DNA from: CAWEHU01 sp963808965
GTDB lineage: Bacteria > Pseudomonadota > Alphaproteobacteria > Acetobacterales > Acetobacteraceae
DNA: 64,000 nucleotides
Direction: 5' to 3'
Assembly: GCA_963808965.1 (NCBI GenBank)
Contig: CAWEHU010000011.1
Location: 62,001 to 126,000 of the forward strand
In this document: positions 35,212-44,801 of the stretch, one piece after another
Layout of the letters: each line of letters starts with the position of its first letter
Numbering within the stretch: the stretch's first letter is position 1
Notes under the pieces: model-generated
Database searches by the model: none
Told to the model about the DNA's origin: nothing
The model's input: only the letters and a program-made list of their open reading frames with translations
Position numbers and translations under genes: made by a program

Positions 35212-36149
35212 CTCGCAGAGTTCTCCTGTTCACAGCCGCTGCGCGCGCCGATCGCGGCGAGTGCCTCGCGCACACGCGGATCGAGGAGGGCCGCGAGCTC
35301 CGCCTCATGCTGATAGCCGGGCATCAGGGTTTGCAGCGTAGCATCCCGGCCAACGGCGGGGTGGAAGTATATCTCGCTGGTCCCGGGCGGCAGGTGCGGC
35401 AGCAGCCGGAGCAGCCGCTCCGCGGTCATCCGCCCGCTCCAGCGGATACCGAAGCAATGCTCTGTCGTGGCGAGCCCGACCCTGCGGGCTTGCCTCCGGA
35501 GCAGGTACGTCCAACGATACAGAACTCGCTCGCTTATCCGCGCGGGTTCTTCGCTAACCGTAAGTACTCCGGGCGGCTCTGCCGGAACCCGCACCGCGCG
35601 CAACCCGTATTCGCGTCCGATGTCGATCATCATGCGGCCCACCGTTGGATGCAGGTGCATGTGTTTGTGTGCATCGGCGTGGTCGAGGGTGAGGCCGGTC
35701 GCCGCGAAAGCCGCGAATTGCGCGCGGATTTCCGCGGCGAGCTGCGCCCTGACGCGCGGGCGGAAGAAGTAATTCAGCCCCAGCCGGATCTGGTCGGAGG
35801 GAAACCAGCCTCGATCATCGACGAGATCCGGAATGCGCGCTCGCGGCAACACGGCCGGACCCTCGACGACCACGAGATGCAGGCCAACGCGCAAGGATGG
35901 CAGCGCGCGGGCGCGGCGCACCGCATCCTCAGCGGCAGGCCCCGCCACCATCAGGCTCGCGGAGGTCAGCACGCCCTCGCGATGCGCGCGCTCCACCCCC
36001 TCGTTGACCGACTCGGAGAGGCCGAAATCGTCGGCGGTCAGGATGATGCGCCGCGAACCCCCTCCCCCCAACCCCCTCCGGCATGGGGAGAGGGCTCTCA
36101 CCTCCCCTCCCGTTGCGGGAGGGGACCGGGGGAAGGGGTCGGCCTTCAA
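35208..36149 (-). CDS. hpnK: Hopanoid biosynthesis-associated deacetylase HpnK
   Basis: A YdjC-family (ChbG-like) carbohydrate deacetylase. Work in Burkholderia and Methylobacterium supports HpnK removing the acetyl group from N-acetylglucosaminyl-bacteriohopanetetrol. The metal site is seen in ILTADDFGLSESVNEGVERA (Asp-Asp) and the His cluster LDHADAHKHMHLHPTVG. The true start is unclear: the frame opens at TTG 36149, overlapping the hpnJ stop, but the first 35 or so codons are coded by a palindromic repeat, so the family's usual start would be near 36057-36071, where only GTG/TTG codons exist. The ureohydrolase start overlaps its stop. Confidence 0.88.
   Translation of the reverse strand: MKADPFPRSPPATGGEVRALSPCRRGLGGGGSRRIILTADDFGLSESVNEGVERAHREGVLTSASLMVAGPAAEDAVRRARALPSLRVGLHLVVVEGPAVLPRARIPDLVDDRGWFPSDQIRLGLNYFFRPRVRAQLAAEIRAQFAAFAATGLTLDHADAHKHMHLHPTVGRMMIDIGREYGLRAVRVPAEPPGVLTVSEEPARISERVLYRWTYLLRRQARRVGLATTEHCFGIRWSGRMTAERLLRLLPHLPPGTSEIYFHPAVGRDATLQTLMPGYQHEAELAALLDPRVREALAAIGARSGCEQENSAR
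36063..36140. repeat. GC-rich palindromic repeat, copy B, between hpnJ and hpnK
   Basis: Two adjacent hairpin-like blocks. The clearer one is TCCCCTCCCG (36103-36112), loop TTG, CGGGAGGGGA (36116-36125). The other is CCCTCC...GGGGAGAGGG. It has the same design as the copy at 12810 and has apparently been incorporated into the 5' end of hpnK, where it would encode a Pro/Gly/Arg-rich lead. Confidence 0.6.
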
Positions 36150-37574
36150 GCCGCTTTGTGTCGCTCGCGCAGGAACTGGAAGAACTCGACGCCTTCGCGC
36201 AGCCGGCGCTTCATCATTTGCGGGCTGCGCACCATCTCGCCGACGATGGACGCGATCTTCGGCGCGCGCAGATAGAACCGCTTATAGAACGTCTCCACCG
36301 AATCGAAGATCTCGGTGTGGGTCAGGTGCGGATAGTGCAGCGGCGCGATCTGGATGCCGTGATCGTCCACCAGTTCCGCGTGACTCGCATCGAGCCAGCC
36401 GTTTTCGACCGCCTGACGGTGCAGAAACGTGCCGGGATAGGGCGCGGCGAGCGAGACCTGCAAAGTGTGCGGGTTGATCTCTTGGGCGAAGCGGATCGTT
36501 TCCTCGATCGTCTCGCGCGTCTCGCCCGGCAGGCCAAGAATGAAGGTGCCGTGGATCTTGATGCCGAGCTCGTGGCAATCCTTGGTGAAGCGCTTCGCGA
36601 CCTCGATCCGCATTCCCTTTTTGATGTTGTGCAGGATCTGCTGGTTGCCGCTCTCGTAGCCGACGAGCAGCAGCCTGAGCCCGTTATCCTTCAGCACCTT
36701 CAAGGTCTCGCGCGGCACGTTCGCTTTCGCATTGCACGACCAGGTCACGCCAAGCCGGCCCAGCTCGCGCGCGATCGCCTCGGCGCGCGGTAGGTTGTCG
36801 GTGAACGTATCATCGTCGAAGAAGAACTCGCGCACCTGCGGGAAGTAGGATTTCGCGAGCCGGATCTCGTCCGCCACATGGCCGGGCGAGCGTACGCGGT
36901 AGCGATGGCCACCGACGGTCTGCGGCCAGAGGCAGAACGTGCAGCGCGACTTGCAGCCGCGTCCCGTGTAGAGCGAAACGTACGGGTGCAGCAGATAGCC
37001 GATGAAGTAGTCCTCGATGCGGAGATCGCGCTTGTACACCTCCGTCACGAACGGCAACTGATCCATGTCCTCGAGGATCGCGCGATCCGGGTTGTGGACG
37101 ATCTTCCCTCCTCCGTCGCGGTAGGAGATGCCGTCGATCGCCGACCAATCGCGGCCTTCGGCGACTTCCTTGATCGTGAAGTCGAACTCGTTCCGCGCGA
37201 CGAAATCGATCGGCGTCGCCCTGTTGCAGGCTCTCCTCCGGCTGCACCGCGACCTTGGCGCCGACGAAGCCGATCTTCAGCGCCGGATTTGCATCCTTCA
37301 GCGCCGCCGCGACGCGCACGTCGGAGGCGAAGGAGGGCGTGGAGGTATGGATCACGCAAAGCTCGTAGCTGCCTGCCTGCGCGGCGACGGCTCCAAGCTG
37401 GACGCCCGCGGGCGGCGCGTCGATCAGCTTGCTGCCGGACACGAGCGCGGCCGGCTGCGCGAGCCAGGTCGGATACCAGAAGGAGCGGATCTCTCGCCGC
37501 GCCTGGTAGCGGGACCCGGCCCCGCCGTCGAAGCCGTCGAAGGAGGGTGGATGCAGAAACAGCGTCTTCATCAT
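36146..37574 (-). CDS. hpnJ: Hopanoid biosynthesis radical SAM protein HpnJ (frameshifted)
   Basis: A B12-binding-type radical SAM enzyme of the BchE-like group, linked by gene-deletion work to formation of the cyclitol ring of bacteriohopanetetrol cyclitol ether by ring contraction of the glucosamine adduct. The N-terminal frame starts MMKTLFLHPPSFDGFDGG and is correct to KVAVQPEESLQ. The second frame continues ATPIDFVARNEFDFTIKEVA and includes the cluster cysteines in GRGCKSRCTFCLWP (CxxxCxxC) and a normal C-terminus. A one-base break at about 37221-37228 separates them. The joined length, about 475 residues, is normal. The start overlaps the hpnI stop (ATGATGA). Confidence 0.92.
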
Positions 37575-38752
37575 GACTTCAGCAATCCCTCCTTGGGATC
37601 GGGATAGGCGGCCCGCGAGGGGCTGACCCCGTCATCGGCATCGAGTGTGTAGCCGCGCCAAGCGACTCGGCGGCCGCCATAGCTCGCGATCATCACGGCC
37701 ACGGACATAAGGTCGCGCAACGGCAGAAGCCAGAGCGGAGGGGGGAAAGCAAGTCCCCCGAGCCTCGGCCGCAACGCGCGGTCGATGCCCCGCGCCGCCG
37801 CCCCGCGCACCATCCAGGCAGCGGCGAACAAGCCGCCCGCCCAGGCCGCGAATCCCGAGGCCATGGCGGCGAGGGCCGCCCAGAAGATCGGATACTGCAC
37901 GCAGGAGATCGCGAAGCCGGCCGGTACCAGCGCCCGGATGGTGCGCGCCCAGCGCAATTCATGCGCCCAGAGAGCGGCCAAGCTCGTCTCCGGCACCGTG
38001 GTGAGCGGAACAGTGTCCGCCAAGCGGACGCCTGCTCCGGCGTCACGGACCAGCCGCCCCAGAACGTTATCGTCGGCCAGATGAGCGACGAGCGCCTCGA
38101 ATCCGCCGATGCGGGCGAGCATCGGGCGGGACAGCATCATCGTCGCACCCAGGCAGTCCTGCCGCCCCAAGGCTCGGGCCAGCAGCGCGCCGGGCAGAAA
38201 CCCATGCGTGACCTGGGTGGCCCCGAGCCGGGCCGCGGCGCGGTTCGTCGCGGGCAAGCCTGCGTAGAGCGTCGTCACAAGCCCGGTTCCGGGCTCGTCG
38301 AAGGCGGCCGCCAACCGATCGAGATAGTCCGGCCGGACGTGCAGGTCGCTATCCGCGATCACCAGCACATCGTGCCGCGCCGCCCCCAGCATGTTGATGA
38401 GGTTGCCCACCTTGCGGTTCGGGCCGTGCAGGGTCGGGTCGACCACGACGGCCACATCGCATTCGGGGAAGCGAGCCTGCAACCGGCGCACCGCGTCGAG
38501 CGCCGCATCGGCCGCGTTTTGCACGCCGAAGACGAGTTGATACAGCGGGTAATGCTGCCGGAAAAACGTGGCGAGCGCCTCTTCCAGCATGGGCTCCGGA
38601 CCATAGAGCGGCTTCAGAACGCTAAGCGGTGGACGGAAGGGCGGTTCGGCCGATCGCCCATTACCGAACCGGCGCACTTGGACCCATCCGGCCAGGCATT
38701 GAAGTATGCCGATGCCCGCCAGCGCTCCGGCCGCGCAGGCGAGAACCCTCAT
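37571..38752 (-). CDS. hpnI: Hopanoid biosynthesis glycosyltransferase HpnI
   Basis: A 393-residue membrane-bound GT2-family (ceramide glucosyltransferase-like) enzyme that attaches the sugar, N-acetylglucosamine in tested systems, to bacteriohopanetetrol. An N-terminal membrane helix precedes the catalytic domain. The domain has PPLSVLKPLYGPEPMLEEAL, the D-x-D-like site VIADSDLHVRPDYL, the acceptor-side Asp-Asp in HLADDNVLGRLV, and the family's RW box (LRWARTIRALVP). Two or more membrane segments end the protein. The ATG at 38752 lies 10 bases after the hpnM stop, and its own stop overlaps hpnJ, so order and coupling are hpnM-hpnI-hpnJ-hpnK. Confidence 0.93.
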   Translation of the reverse strand: MRVLACAAGALAGIGILQCLAGWVQVRRFGNGRSAEPPFRPPLSVLKPLYGPEPMLEEALATFFRQHYPLYQLVFGVQNAADAALDAVRRLQARFPECDVAVVVDPTLHGPNRKVGNLINMLGAARHDVLVIADSDLHVRPDYLDRLAAAFDEPGTGLVTTLYAGLPATNRAAARLGATQVTHGFLPGALLARALGRQDCLGATMMLSRPMLARIGGFEALVAHLADDNVLGRLVRDAGAGVRLADTVPLTTVPETSLAALWAHELRWARTIRALVPAGFAISCVQYPIFWAALAAMASGFAAWAGGLFAAAWMVRGAAARGIDRALRPRLGGLAFPPPLWLLPLRDLMSVAVMIASYGGRRVAWRGYTLDADDGVSPSRAAYPDPKEGLLKS

Positions 38753-38762
38753 CGCGGTCGGT

Positions 38763-39401
38763 TCATTGTGTCGCGGCGCCCCCGGCGAAATCCATCGCCT
38801 TGCGCTCAAGGCTGGCGATCAGCGCGGAGGCATCGCCGGTGCCGAGCAGGTTACGGAAATCCGACCGTTGCACGGCCACACGGCTGATCGTGCCGTCCAG
38901 CAGGACATCGACGGCCTTCCACATCCCATTCACCTGCCGCATGACATAGTCGATCCGTGAAACGTCGCTGCCCGGGCCGAGAATGCGCGTCGTCACGACC
39001 GTATCAGCGCCTAGGGTGCGCCGGTCGGGCTGAGTCTCGAACCGCTCGCCCTGGAAGTTGTCGAAATTCGCCACGTACGAGGCGATGGTGAACTGCCGAA
39101 AGGCCGCTTCAAGCGCCGTCTTCTCCCCACTCGGCAGGCCGGACCAACGTGGCCCGACGCAAGCGCGGAGGATGCTCGGCAGATCGAACACGCGATCGAT
39201 GATCGGGGCCAGGATTCTGAAGCGTTGCGCGAACGGCCGGCCGCTAGCGCCTTCCTTCATGACTTTCAGCAAACCATCGTGCAGAGCGACGATCGGGCCG
39301 TCCGGTCCGGCTCCGGCGATCCCCTCGGCTTGAGCGACGGCGAGAGTCGCGAGAAAGCCCGCCAGGGCAGACAAGAACAGCCGGCGACGCCGAAGCGTCA
39401 T
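38763..39401 (-). CDS. hpnM: Hopanoid-associated periplasmic transport protein HpnM (MlaC/Ttg2D family)
   Basis: A 212-residue exported protein of the toluene-tolerance Ttg2D/MlaC family. A signal peptide (RRRRLFLSALAGFLATLAVAQA) precedes the lipid-binding domain, with typical stretches DRVFDLPSILRACVGPRWSGL, FTIASYVANFDNFQGERF and GMWKAVDVLLDGTIS. Within hopanoid clusters this member is named HpnM and is thought to shuttle lipid between membranes together with HpnN, which is not in the window. The start overlaps the dxs stop by 4 bases. Confidence 0.9.
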   Translation of the reverse strand: MTLRRRRLFLSALAGFLATLAVAQAEGIAGAGPDGPIVALHDGLLKVMKEGASGRPFAQRFRILAPIIDRVFDLPSILRACVGPRWSGLPSGEKTALEAAFRQFTIASYVANFDNFQGERFETQPDRRTLGADTVVTTRILGPGSDVSRIDYVMRQVNGMWKAVDVLLDGTISRVAVQRSDFRNLLGTGDASALIASLERKAMDFAGGAATQ

Positions 39402-41331
39402 CGCACGACCGCCGCCTTCGGCCGCTGACGGCCGACCCCCAACGCCTCCACGGCGGCGGCGACGATGTCTTTCGCGGCGAGGCCGGCTGCGGCGAGCTGC
39501 TTCGGCTGGCTGTCGTGGTCGATGAAGCGGTCGGGCAACACCATCGGGCGCACCCGGAGCCCGGTGTCCAGCAGCCCCCTCCAGGCCAGATGCTGCAACA
39601 CCGCCGAACCGAACCCGCCGACCGCGCCCTCCTCGATCGTGATCAGCACCGCATGGTGCCGCGCCAGCTGCTCGACCAGCGCCGTGTCGAACGGCTTGGC
39701 GAAGCGCGCGTCCACGACCGTCGCCGGCAAGCCCTTCGCCGCCAGCTCGTCGGCCGCCCGCAACGCATCCGCGAGCCGCGTGCCGAGCGAGACGATCGCC
39801 ACACTCCCGCCTTCCCGCAGCACCCGCCCGCGCCCCAGCGGTAGCACCTCCCCGCGAGACGGCAGCGCCGCCCCCAGCCCCTCGCCGCGCGGATAGCGCA
39901 CGGCACTCGGCCGGTCGTCGATCGAAGCCGCCGTCGCCACCATGTGCACGAGCTCCGCCTCGTCGGACGGCGCCATCAGCACCATCCCCGGCAGGCAGCC
40001 GAGATAGGCGAGGTCGAAACTCCCCGCGTGCGTCGCCCCGTCCGCGCCCACCAGACCCGCCCGGTCCATCGCGAACCGCACCGGCAGGCGCTGGATCGCC
40101 ACGTCATGCACCACCTGGTCGTAGGCCCGCTGCAGGAACGTCGAATAGATGGCGCAGAACGGCCGCAACCCCTCGGTCGCCATCCCGGCCGCGAACGTCA
40201 CCGCGTGCTGCTCGGCGATCCCGACATCGAAACATCGGTCGGGGAAGCGCTTGGCGAACCGGTCGAGCCCGGTGCCGGACGGCATCGCCGCGGTGATCGC
40301 GACGATGTTCGGGTCGCGCTCCGCCTCGGCGATCAGCGCATCGGCGAACACCCGCGTGTAGGACGGCGGACCGGGCGGCGCCTTCGCCTGCTCGCCGGTG
40401 ATGACGTTGAACTTGGCGACGCCGTGATACTTGTCGGCCGACTGCTCGGCCGGCGCGTAGCCCTTGCCCTTCGTGGTGATCGCGTGCACCAGGATCGGCC
40501 CCGCCTCCTCCGCCTCGCGCACGTTGCGCAGCACCGGCAGCAGGTGGTCGAGATTGTGCCCGTCGATCGGGCCGACGTAGTAAAAGCCGAGTTCCTCGAA
40601 CAAGGTCCCGCCGGTGAGGATGCCGCGCGCATATTCCTCCGCCCGCCGCGCCGTGCGCTCGATGCCGCGCGGGAACCGCTTCGCCATGCGCGCCGCCAGA
40701 TCGCGCAAGGAAAGAAAGCTGCGCGACGACATCAGCCGCGACAGATAGGCGCTCATCGCCCCGACCGGCGGCGCGATCGACATGTCGTTGTCGTTGAGGA
40801 TCACGAGCAGCCGCGAATGCAGCGCCCCCGCGTTGTTCATCGCCTCATACGCCATGCCGGCGCTCATCGCCCCGTCGCCGATGACCGCGATCACGTTGCG
40901 CGGATCCGCCTCGCCCTTCGAGATCCCGCGCCACCGCCATGCCGAGCCCGGCCGAGATCGAGGTCGAGGAGTGCGCCGCCCCGAACGGGTCGTATTCGCT
41001 CTCCGCCCGGCGGGTGAAGCCCGATAATCCGCCGCCCTGGCGCAAGCGTGCGGATGCGGTCGCGCCGCCCGGTCAGGATCTTGTGCGGATAGGCCTGGTG
41101 GCCGACGTCCCAGATCAGCCGGTCGCGCGGCGTATCGAACACCGCGTGCAGCGCGACGGTCAGCTCCACCACCCCGAGCGCCGAACCGAGATGGCCGCCC
41201 GTCACGGAGACCGCGTCGATCACCTCGGCGCGCAGCTCGTCCGCCACCTGCCGCAGCTGCTCGGCCGAGAAGTTACGCAAATCGGCCGGAATGCGCACGC
41301 GATCCAACAAAGGAGTCTCCACAGCGCTCAT
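39398..41331 (-). CDS. dxs: 1-deoxy-D-xylulose-5-phosphate synthase (two frameshifts)
   Basis: The first enzyme of the MEP isoprenoid pathway, joining pyruvate and glyceraldehyde 3-phosphate with thiamine diphosphate. Three frames make up the protein: 41331 to about 41045 (VTGGHLGSALGVVELTVALH, WDVGHQAYPHKILTGRR), a short middle frame (LRQGGGLSGFTRRAESEYDP), and about 40920 to 39398 (DPRNVIAVIGDGAMSAGM with the ThDP motif, then MDRAGLVGADGATHAGSFDL). Breaks fall near 41031-41050 and 40914-40926. Joined length is about 643 residues, normal for Dxs. The enzyme should be essential here, so sequence error is favoured. GGAGGC precedes the ATG; ispA lies 21 bases upstream. Confidence 0.95.
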
Positions 41332-41352
41332 GCCTCCGCCTTCTCTCGAACT

Positions 41353-42264
41353 TCAGGTCCGTCGCGCGACCACGTAGCCCGCGAGCTCACGCAGCAGCGC
41401 CGCGCGCTCCCCAAACCCGTCCAGGTGCCGGGCCGCTTGGCTCGCCAGCATCGCGGCATGCGCGCGCGCACGCTCCGGCCCGAGTATCGCGACCATCGTC
41501 GCTTTGCCGGAAGCCGCGTCCTTCCCGGCCGTCTTGCCGGTCTCCTCGGTCGTACCCTCGGCGTCGAGCAGGTCGTCGGCGATCTGGAACGCGGCCCCCA
41601 GGTCTCGCCCGTACGCCCCGAGCAAATGGCGTTGCGCGAGCGGCGCGCGGCCAAGGATCGCGCCGGCCTCCGCACTGTACTGGATCAGGCGGCCGGTTTT
41701 CAGGGCTTGCAGGCGCGTGACTTCGGCGGCGCTCAGGCCCGCGCCTTCGGCCAGCATGTCGATCATCTGTCCGCCCGCCATGCCTCGCGCGCCCGAGGCC
41801 GCGCCCAACGCCGCGACGAGTTCGCAGCGCGCCTGGGGGTCGGAGTGGGTATCGGCTTCGGCCAGCACCTCGAAGGCACGCGACTGCAGCGCGTCGCCCG
41901 CGAGGATCGCGGTCGCCTCGTCGAAGGCGCGGTGAGTGGAGGGCTTGCCGCGCCGAAGGTCGTCGTCGTCCATGGCGGGCAGGTCATCATGCACGAGCGA
42001 GTAGGCGTGCATCATCTCGACCGATGCAGCGACCCGCGCCGCGCAGGTTGGCGAGACCGCGAACAGCAAGGCGGTCTCGATCACGAGAAAGCCCCGGAGC
42101 CGCTTGCCTCCGCCCAGCGCGGCATAGCGCATCGCCTCCGCGAGACGCGCCTCCGCCCCTTCGACCGGTGGCAATAGCGCTTCCAGCGCCTCCTCGATGA
42201 GGCCGGCCGCCCGGCCCATCGCGCCGGGGAGATCCACATCCGCGACGGCGATCAGATCGGACAT
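41353..42264 (-). CDS. ispA: Farnesyl diphosphate synthase (polyprenyl synthetase family)
   Basis: A 303-residue short-chain trans-prenyl synthase making FPP, the precursor of squalene and so of hopanoids. The first Asp-rich motif DDLPAMDDDDLRRG and the second DDLLDAEG bind Mg-diphosphate. GGGKRLRGFLVIET is the IPP-binding segment, and the chain-length region before the first motif is of the FPP type. It lies between xseB and dxs, the conserved xseB-ispA-dxs order of proteobacteria. The ATG at 42264 is used; a GTG at 42273 overlapping the xseB stop is equally possible. Confidence 0.95.
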   Translation of the reverse strand: MSDLIAVADVDLPGAMGRAAGLIEEALEALLPPVEGAEARLAEAMRYAALGGGKRLRGFLVIETALLFAVSPTCAARVAASVEMMHAYSLVHDDLPAMDDDDLRRGKPSTHRAFDEATAILAGDALQSRAFEVLAEADTHSDPQARCELVAALGAASGARGMAGGQMIDMLAEGAGLSAAEVTRLQALKTGRLIQYSAEAGAILGRAPLAQRHLLGAYGRDLGAAFQIADDLLDAEGTTEETGKTAGKDAASGKATMVAILGPERARAHAAMLASQAARHLDGFGERAALLRELAGYVVARRT

Positions 42265-42269
42265 GCGTT

Positions 42270-42545
42270 TCACTCGATCGAACGCACGGCCACGGAACCG
42301 TCGGCCCGTTCAACGATGGCGGCGACCCGTGCCTCGGCTTCCATCAGCTTCGCTTCGCAATGGCGACGCAGGGCAGCCCCCCGCTCGTAACAGGAAATAG
42401 CGTCCTCCAGCTTCAACTGCCCGCCTTCCAGGCCCCGCACGATCTGCTCGAGCTCGGCCAGCGCGTCCTCGAAAGAAAGGCCGCTTACGTCGGGTGACGG
42501 ATCGCCGCCGGGCCTACCCGGGGCTGGCCCTCGCGCTTCGGACAT
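42270..42545 (-). CDS. xseB: Exodeoxyribonuclease VII small subunit
   Basis: The 91-residue small subunit of ExoVII, which with XseA degrades single-stranded DNA. The conserved core is LSFEDALAELEQIVRGLEGG followed by LKLEDAISCYERGAALRRHCE, two amphipathic helices that form the coiled-coil bundle. The ATG at 42545 follows GGGAGATTCGG. It is the first gene of the xseB-ispA-dxs-hpn operon, so the operon promoter should lie in 42546-42642. Confidence 0.92.
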   Translation of the reverse strand: MSEARGPAPGRPGGDPSPDVSGLSFEDALAELEQIVRGLEGGQLKLEDAISCYERGAALRRHCEAKLMEAEARVAAIVERADGSVAVRSIE

Positions 42546-42642
42546 CCGAATCTCCCGGCACTCCCAAAGCGGACCTTGGTAACGGGTCCGGCGCCGCCCG
42601 CCAACCCCTCGGCAATCGCAAGTTCCCCGCCCGCCGGGCTTC

Positions 42643-43575
42643 TCACACCCGCATAAGCGCTCGCACATGCGCGGCGACCGAAGCGGCCAGCGCGCTCAGT
42701 TCGTAGCCGCCCTCCAGCACCGACGCGATGCGGTCGCCGCAATGCCGGCCGGCCATGGCGACGAGCTCGCGGGTGATCCAGGCGAAGTCGCCGGTCTCCA
42801 GCCGGAGCTGTGCGAGCGGGTCCGCCTTGTGCGCATCGAACCCGGCCGAGACGATCAGGAGCTCGGGCGCGAATTCGTCGAGCGCCGGGAAGATGGTGTC
42901 GGACCAGGCCGAGCGGAACGCGGCACTCCCCGATCCCGGCGGAAGCGGGGCGTTGACGATATTGTTCGCGACCCCGTGCTCCCACTTATGGCCGGTACCC
43001 GGATAACACGGATATTGGTGGCTCGACGCATAGAACAGGCCCGGCCGGCTCGCGAAGATCGCCTGCGTCCCGTTGCCGTGATGCACGTCGAAATCGACCA
43101 CGGCGACACGGCCGAGGCCCCAGCGGGTGCGCGCGTGCTCGGCAGCGATGGCGGCGTTGGCGAAGAGACAGAACCCCATCGGCCGCGACGGTTCCGCATG
43201 ATGGCCGGGCGGTCGCACGGCGGCGAAGGCGGCACGCGCCCAGCCTTCCATCACGGCATCCACCGCGGCCACCGCGCCGCCAGCGGCCCGCAGCGCGGCT
43301 TCGGCGCTGTCGGCGCACATCGCCGTGTCGCCGTCGAGTTGCACCATCTCGCCGGGATCGGGCCGGATCGCGAGTATGCCGTCGACGTATTCGCGCGGAT
43401 GCACGCGCGTGAGCTGCTCGATGGTCGCACGCGGGGCCTGTTCCCGCAGCAGTGCGGCGAACTCCTCAGACTCGAGCACGCGCATGATCGCGCGCAACCG
43501 ATCGGGACATTCCGGATGATACGGTCCGTTGTCGTGCAGCAGGCAGGCGGGATGGGTGATGAGGGCGGTGGGCAT
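42643..43575 (-). CDS. Histone deacetylase family protein (class II-like deacetylase)
   Basis: A 310-residue arginase/deacetylase-fold Zn enzyme. Bacterial relatives deacetylate polyamines, acetoin-related compounds or lysines. All active-site blocks are present: the N-terminal HPACLLHDNGPYHPECPDR, then RPPGHHAEPSRPMGFCLFAN (charge-relay His pair), VDFDVHHGNGTQ (Zn Asp/His), VSAGFDAHKADPLAQ (Zn Asp) and a C-terminal LEGGYEL (Tyr). It starts one base after the tusA stop. In many alphaproteobacteria this gene lies just before xseB, as here, which fits shared transcription with the hopanoid operon. Confidence 0.9.
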   Translation of the reverse strand: MPTALITHPACLLHDNGPYHPECPDRLRAIMRVLESEEFAALLREQAPRATIEQLTRVHPREYVDGILAIRPDPGEMVQLDGDTAMCADSAEAALRAAGGAVAAVDAVMEGWARAAFAAVRPPGHHAEPSRPMGFCLFANAAIAAEHARTRWGLGRVAVVDFDVHHGNGTQAIFASRPGLFYASSHQYPCYPGTGHKWEHGVANNIVNAPLPPGSGSAAFRSAWSDTIFPALDEFAPELLIVSAGFDAHKADPLAQLRLETGDFAWITRELVAMAGRHCGDRIASVLEGGYELSALAASVAAHVRALMRV

Positions 43576-43576
43576 G

Positions 43577-43825
43577 TCAATCGTCCTGTTCCGGATCGTC
43601 GCGGCGCCGGCGGATGACGAAGCTGAACACGCCGCCCTCCTCGCTCCAGGCCAGCAGCGCATGGCCGGTCTCGCGGCAGAACGCCTGGAAGTCGGCCACC
43701 GCTGCACGATCGGTCGCCAGCACCCGCAGTCGCTCGCCCGGCTTGAGGCTGCGGAGCGCCCGGTTGGCCCGCAGCACGGGCAGCGGGCAGCTCATCTCCT
43801 TCACGTCCAGCAGAGTTTCGCTCAT
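43577..43825 (-). CDS. tusA: TusA-type sulfur carrier protein
   Basis: An 82-residue SirA/TusA-family protein. The active Cys is in the N-terminal EMSCPLPVLRANRAL (CPxP motif), followed by the beta-alpha fold with GERLRVLATDRAAVADFQAF. TusA relays persulfide sulfur from cysteine desulfurase to tRNA thiolation, molybdenum cofactor or sulfur metabolism partners. GAGGGGCC precedes the ATG at 43825. The next gene, the deacetylase homologue, begins one base after its stop. Confidence 0.85.
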   Translation of the reverse strand: MSETLLDVKEMSCPLPVLRANRALRSLKPGERLRVLATDRAAVADFQAFCRETGHALLAWSEEGGVFSFVIRRRRDDPEQDD

Positions 43826-43898
43826 TGGCCCCTCGCCGTCATCCTGCTGCCCGAACCGCGTCTTGAGCAAGGTGCCGGGTCTAGCCAGACTGACCCTC

Positions 43899-44801
43899 AT
43901 GACTCGCTGCCGAATCGGCGTCGACCTCGGGGGCACGAAGACCGAGATCGCGGCTCTGGCGCCGGATGGAACGCTCCAACTGCGCCGGCGGGTCCCGACG
44001 CCCTCCGGCTATGAAGCGGCCCTCGCCACCATCGCAGACCTCGTGCGGCGGACCGAGGCCGAGCTGGGCGCGATGGCGACGGTCGGGATCGGCATCCCGG
44101 GTGCCATCAGCCCGGCAACCGGCCGCGTGAAGAACGCCAACTCCAACGCACTCAACGGGCACGCATTCGACCGCGACATCTCGGCGCTGCTCGGGCGGGA
44201 GGTCCGGGTGCAGAACGACGCCAATTGCTTCGCGCTCAGCGAAGCGGCGGACGGCGCGGGGGCGGGATTCGGCGTCGTGTTCGGTGTCATCCTCGGCACC
44301 GGCTGCGGCGGCGGCATCGTGGTGGACGGGCGGGTGCTCGAAGGCCGGCACCGGATCTGCGGCGAGTGGGGCCATAATCCCCTCCCCTGGCCCCGCCTCG
44401 AGGAACTGCCCGGACCGCGCTGCTGGTGCGGCCGCCACTTATGCCTCGAGACGATGCTCTCCGGCCCCGGGCTCGCGCGCGATTGCGACGGAACGGACGC
44501 GCGCGACGCGACGGGTATCCCAGCCCGCGCCGAGGCCGGCGACGCGCGCGCCCGGGCGGCGCTGGAGCGGCACGCCGATCGGCTCGCACGCGGGCTCGGT
44601 CAGATCGTCAACCTCCTGGACCCCGACGCGATCGTGCTCGGCGGCGGGCTGTCGAACATGGAGCACCTTTACGCACGTCTGCCCGACCTGCTGCCGCGCT
44701 ACGTGTTCAGCGACCGCTGCACGACACCTGTGCTGCGCAACGTACACGGTGACTCCTCCGGGGTGCGCGGCGCGGCCTGGCTCTGGCCCGCATCCGGCTG
44801 A
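43899..44801 (+). CDS. ROK family sugar kinase
   Basis: A 300-residue ROK kinase, the family of fructokinases, glucokinases, N-acetylglucosamine and N-acetylmannosamine kinases. The ATP phosphate-1 motif is RIGVDLGGTKTEIAAL. The sugar and catalytic region follows (VQNDANCFALSEA with catalytic Asp, then GVILGTGCGGGIVVDG). The Zn-binding loop is EWGHNPLP through CWCGRHLCLE. Together these favour a fructokinase/Mak-like enzyme, but the sugar is not certain. The ATG at 43899 starts the conserved protein. The stop overlaps dinB as TGATG. Confidence 0.88.
   Translation: MTRCRIGVDLGGTKTEIAALAPDGTLQLRRRVPTPSGYEAALATIADLVRRTEAELGAMATVGIGIPGAISPATGRVKNANSNALNGHAFDRDISALLGREVRVQNDANCFALSEAADGAGAGFGVVFGVILGTGCGGGIVVDGRVLEGRHRICGEWGHNPLPWPRLEELPGPRCWCGRHLCLETMLSGPGLARDCDGTDARDATGIPARAEAGDARARAALERHADRLARGLGQIVNLLDPDAIVLGGGLSNMEHLYARLPDLLPRYVFSDRCTTPVLRNVHGDSSGVRGAAWLWPASG

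Noticed and set aside
42643..43575. Eukaryote-like histone deacetylase as a sign of transfer.
   Set aside because: Bacterial members of this deacetylase family are widespread and the gene fits its neighbours in composition.
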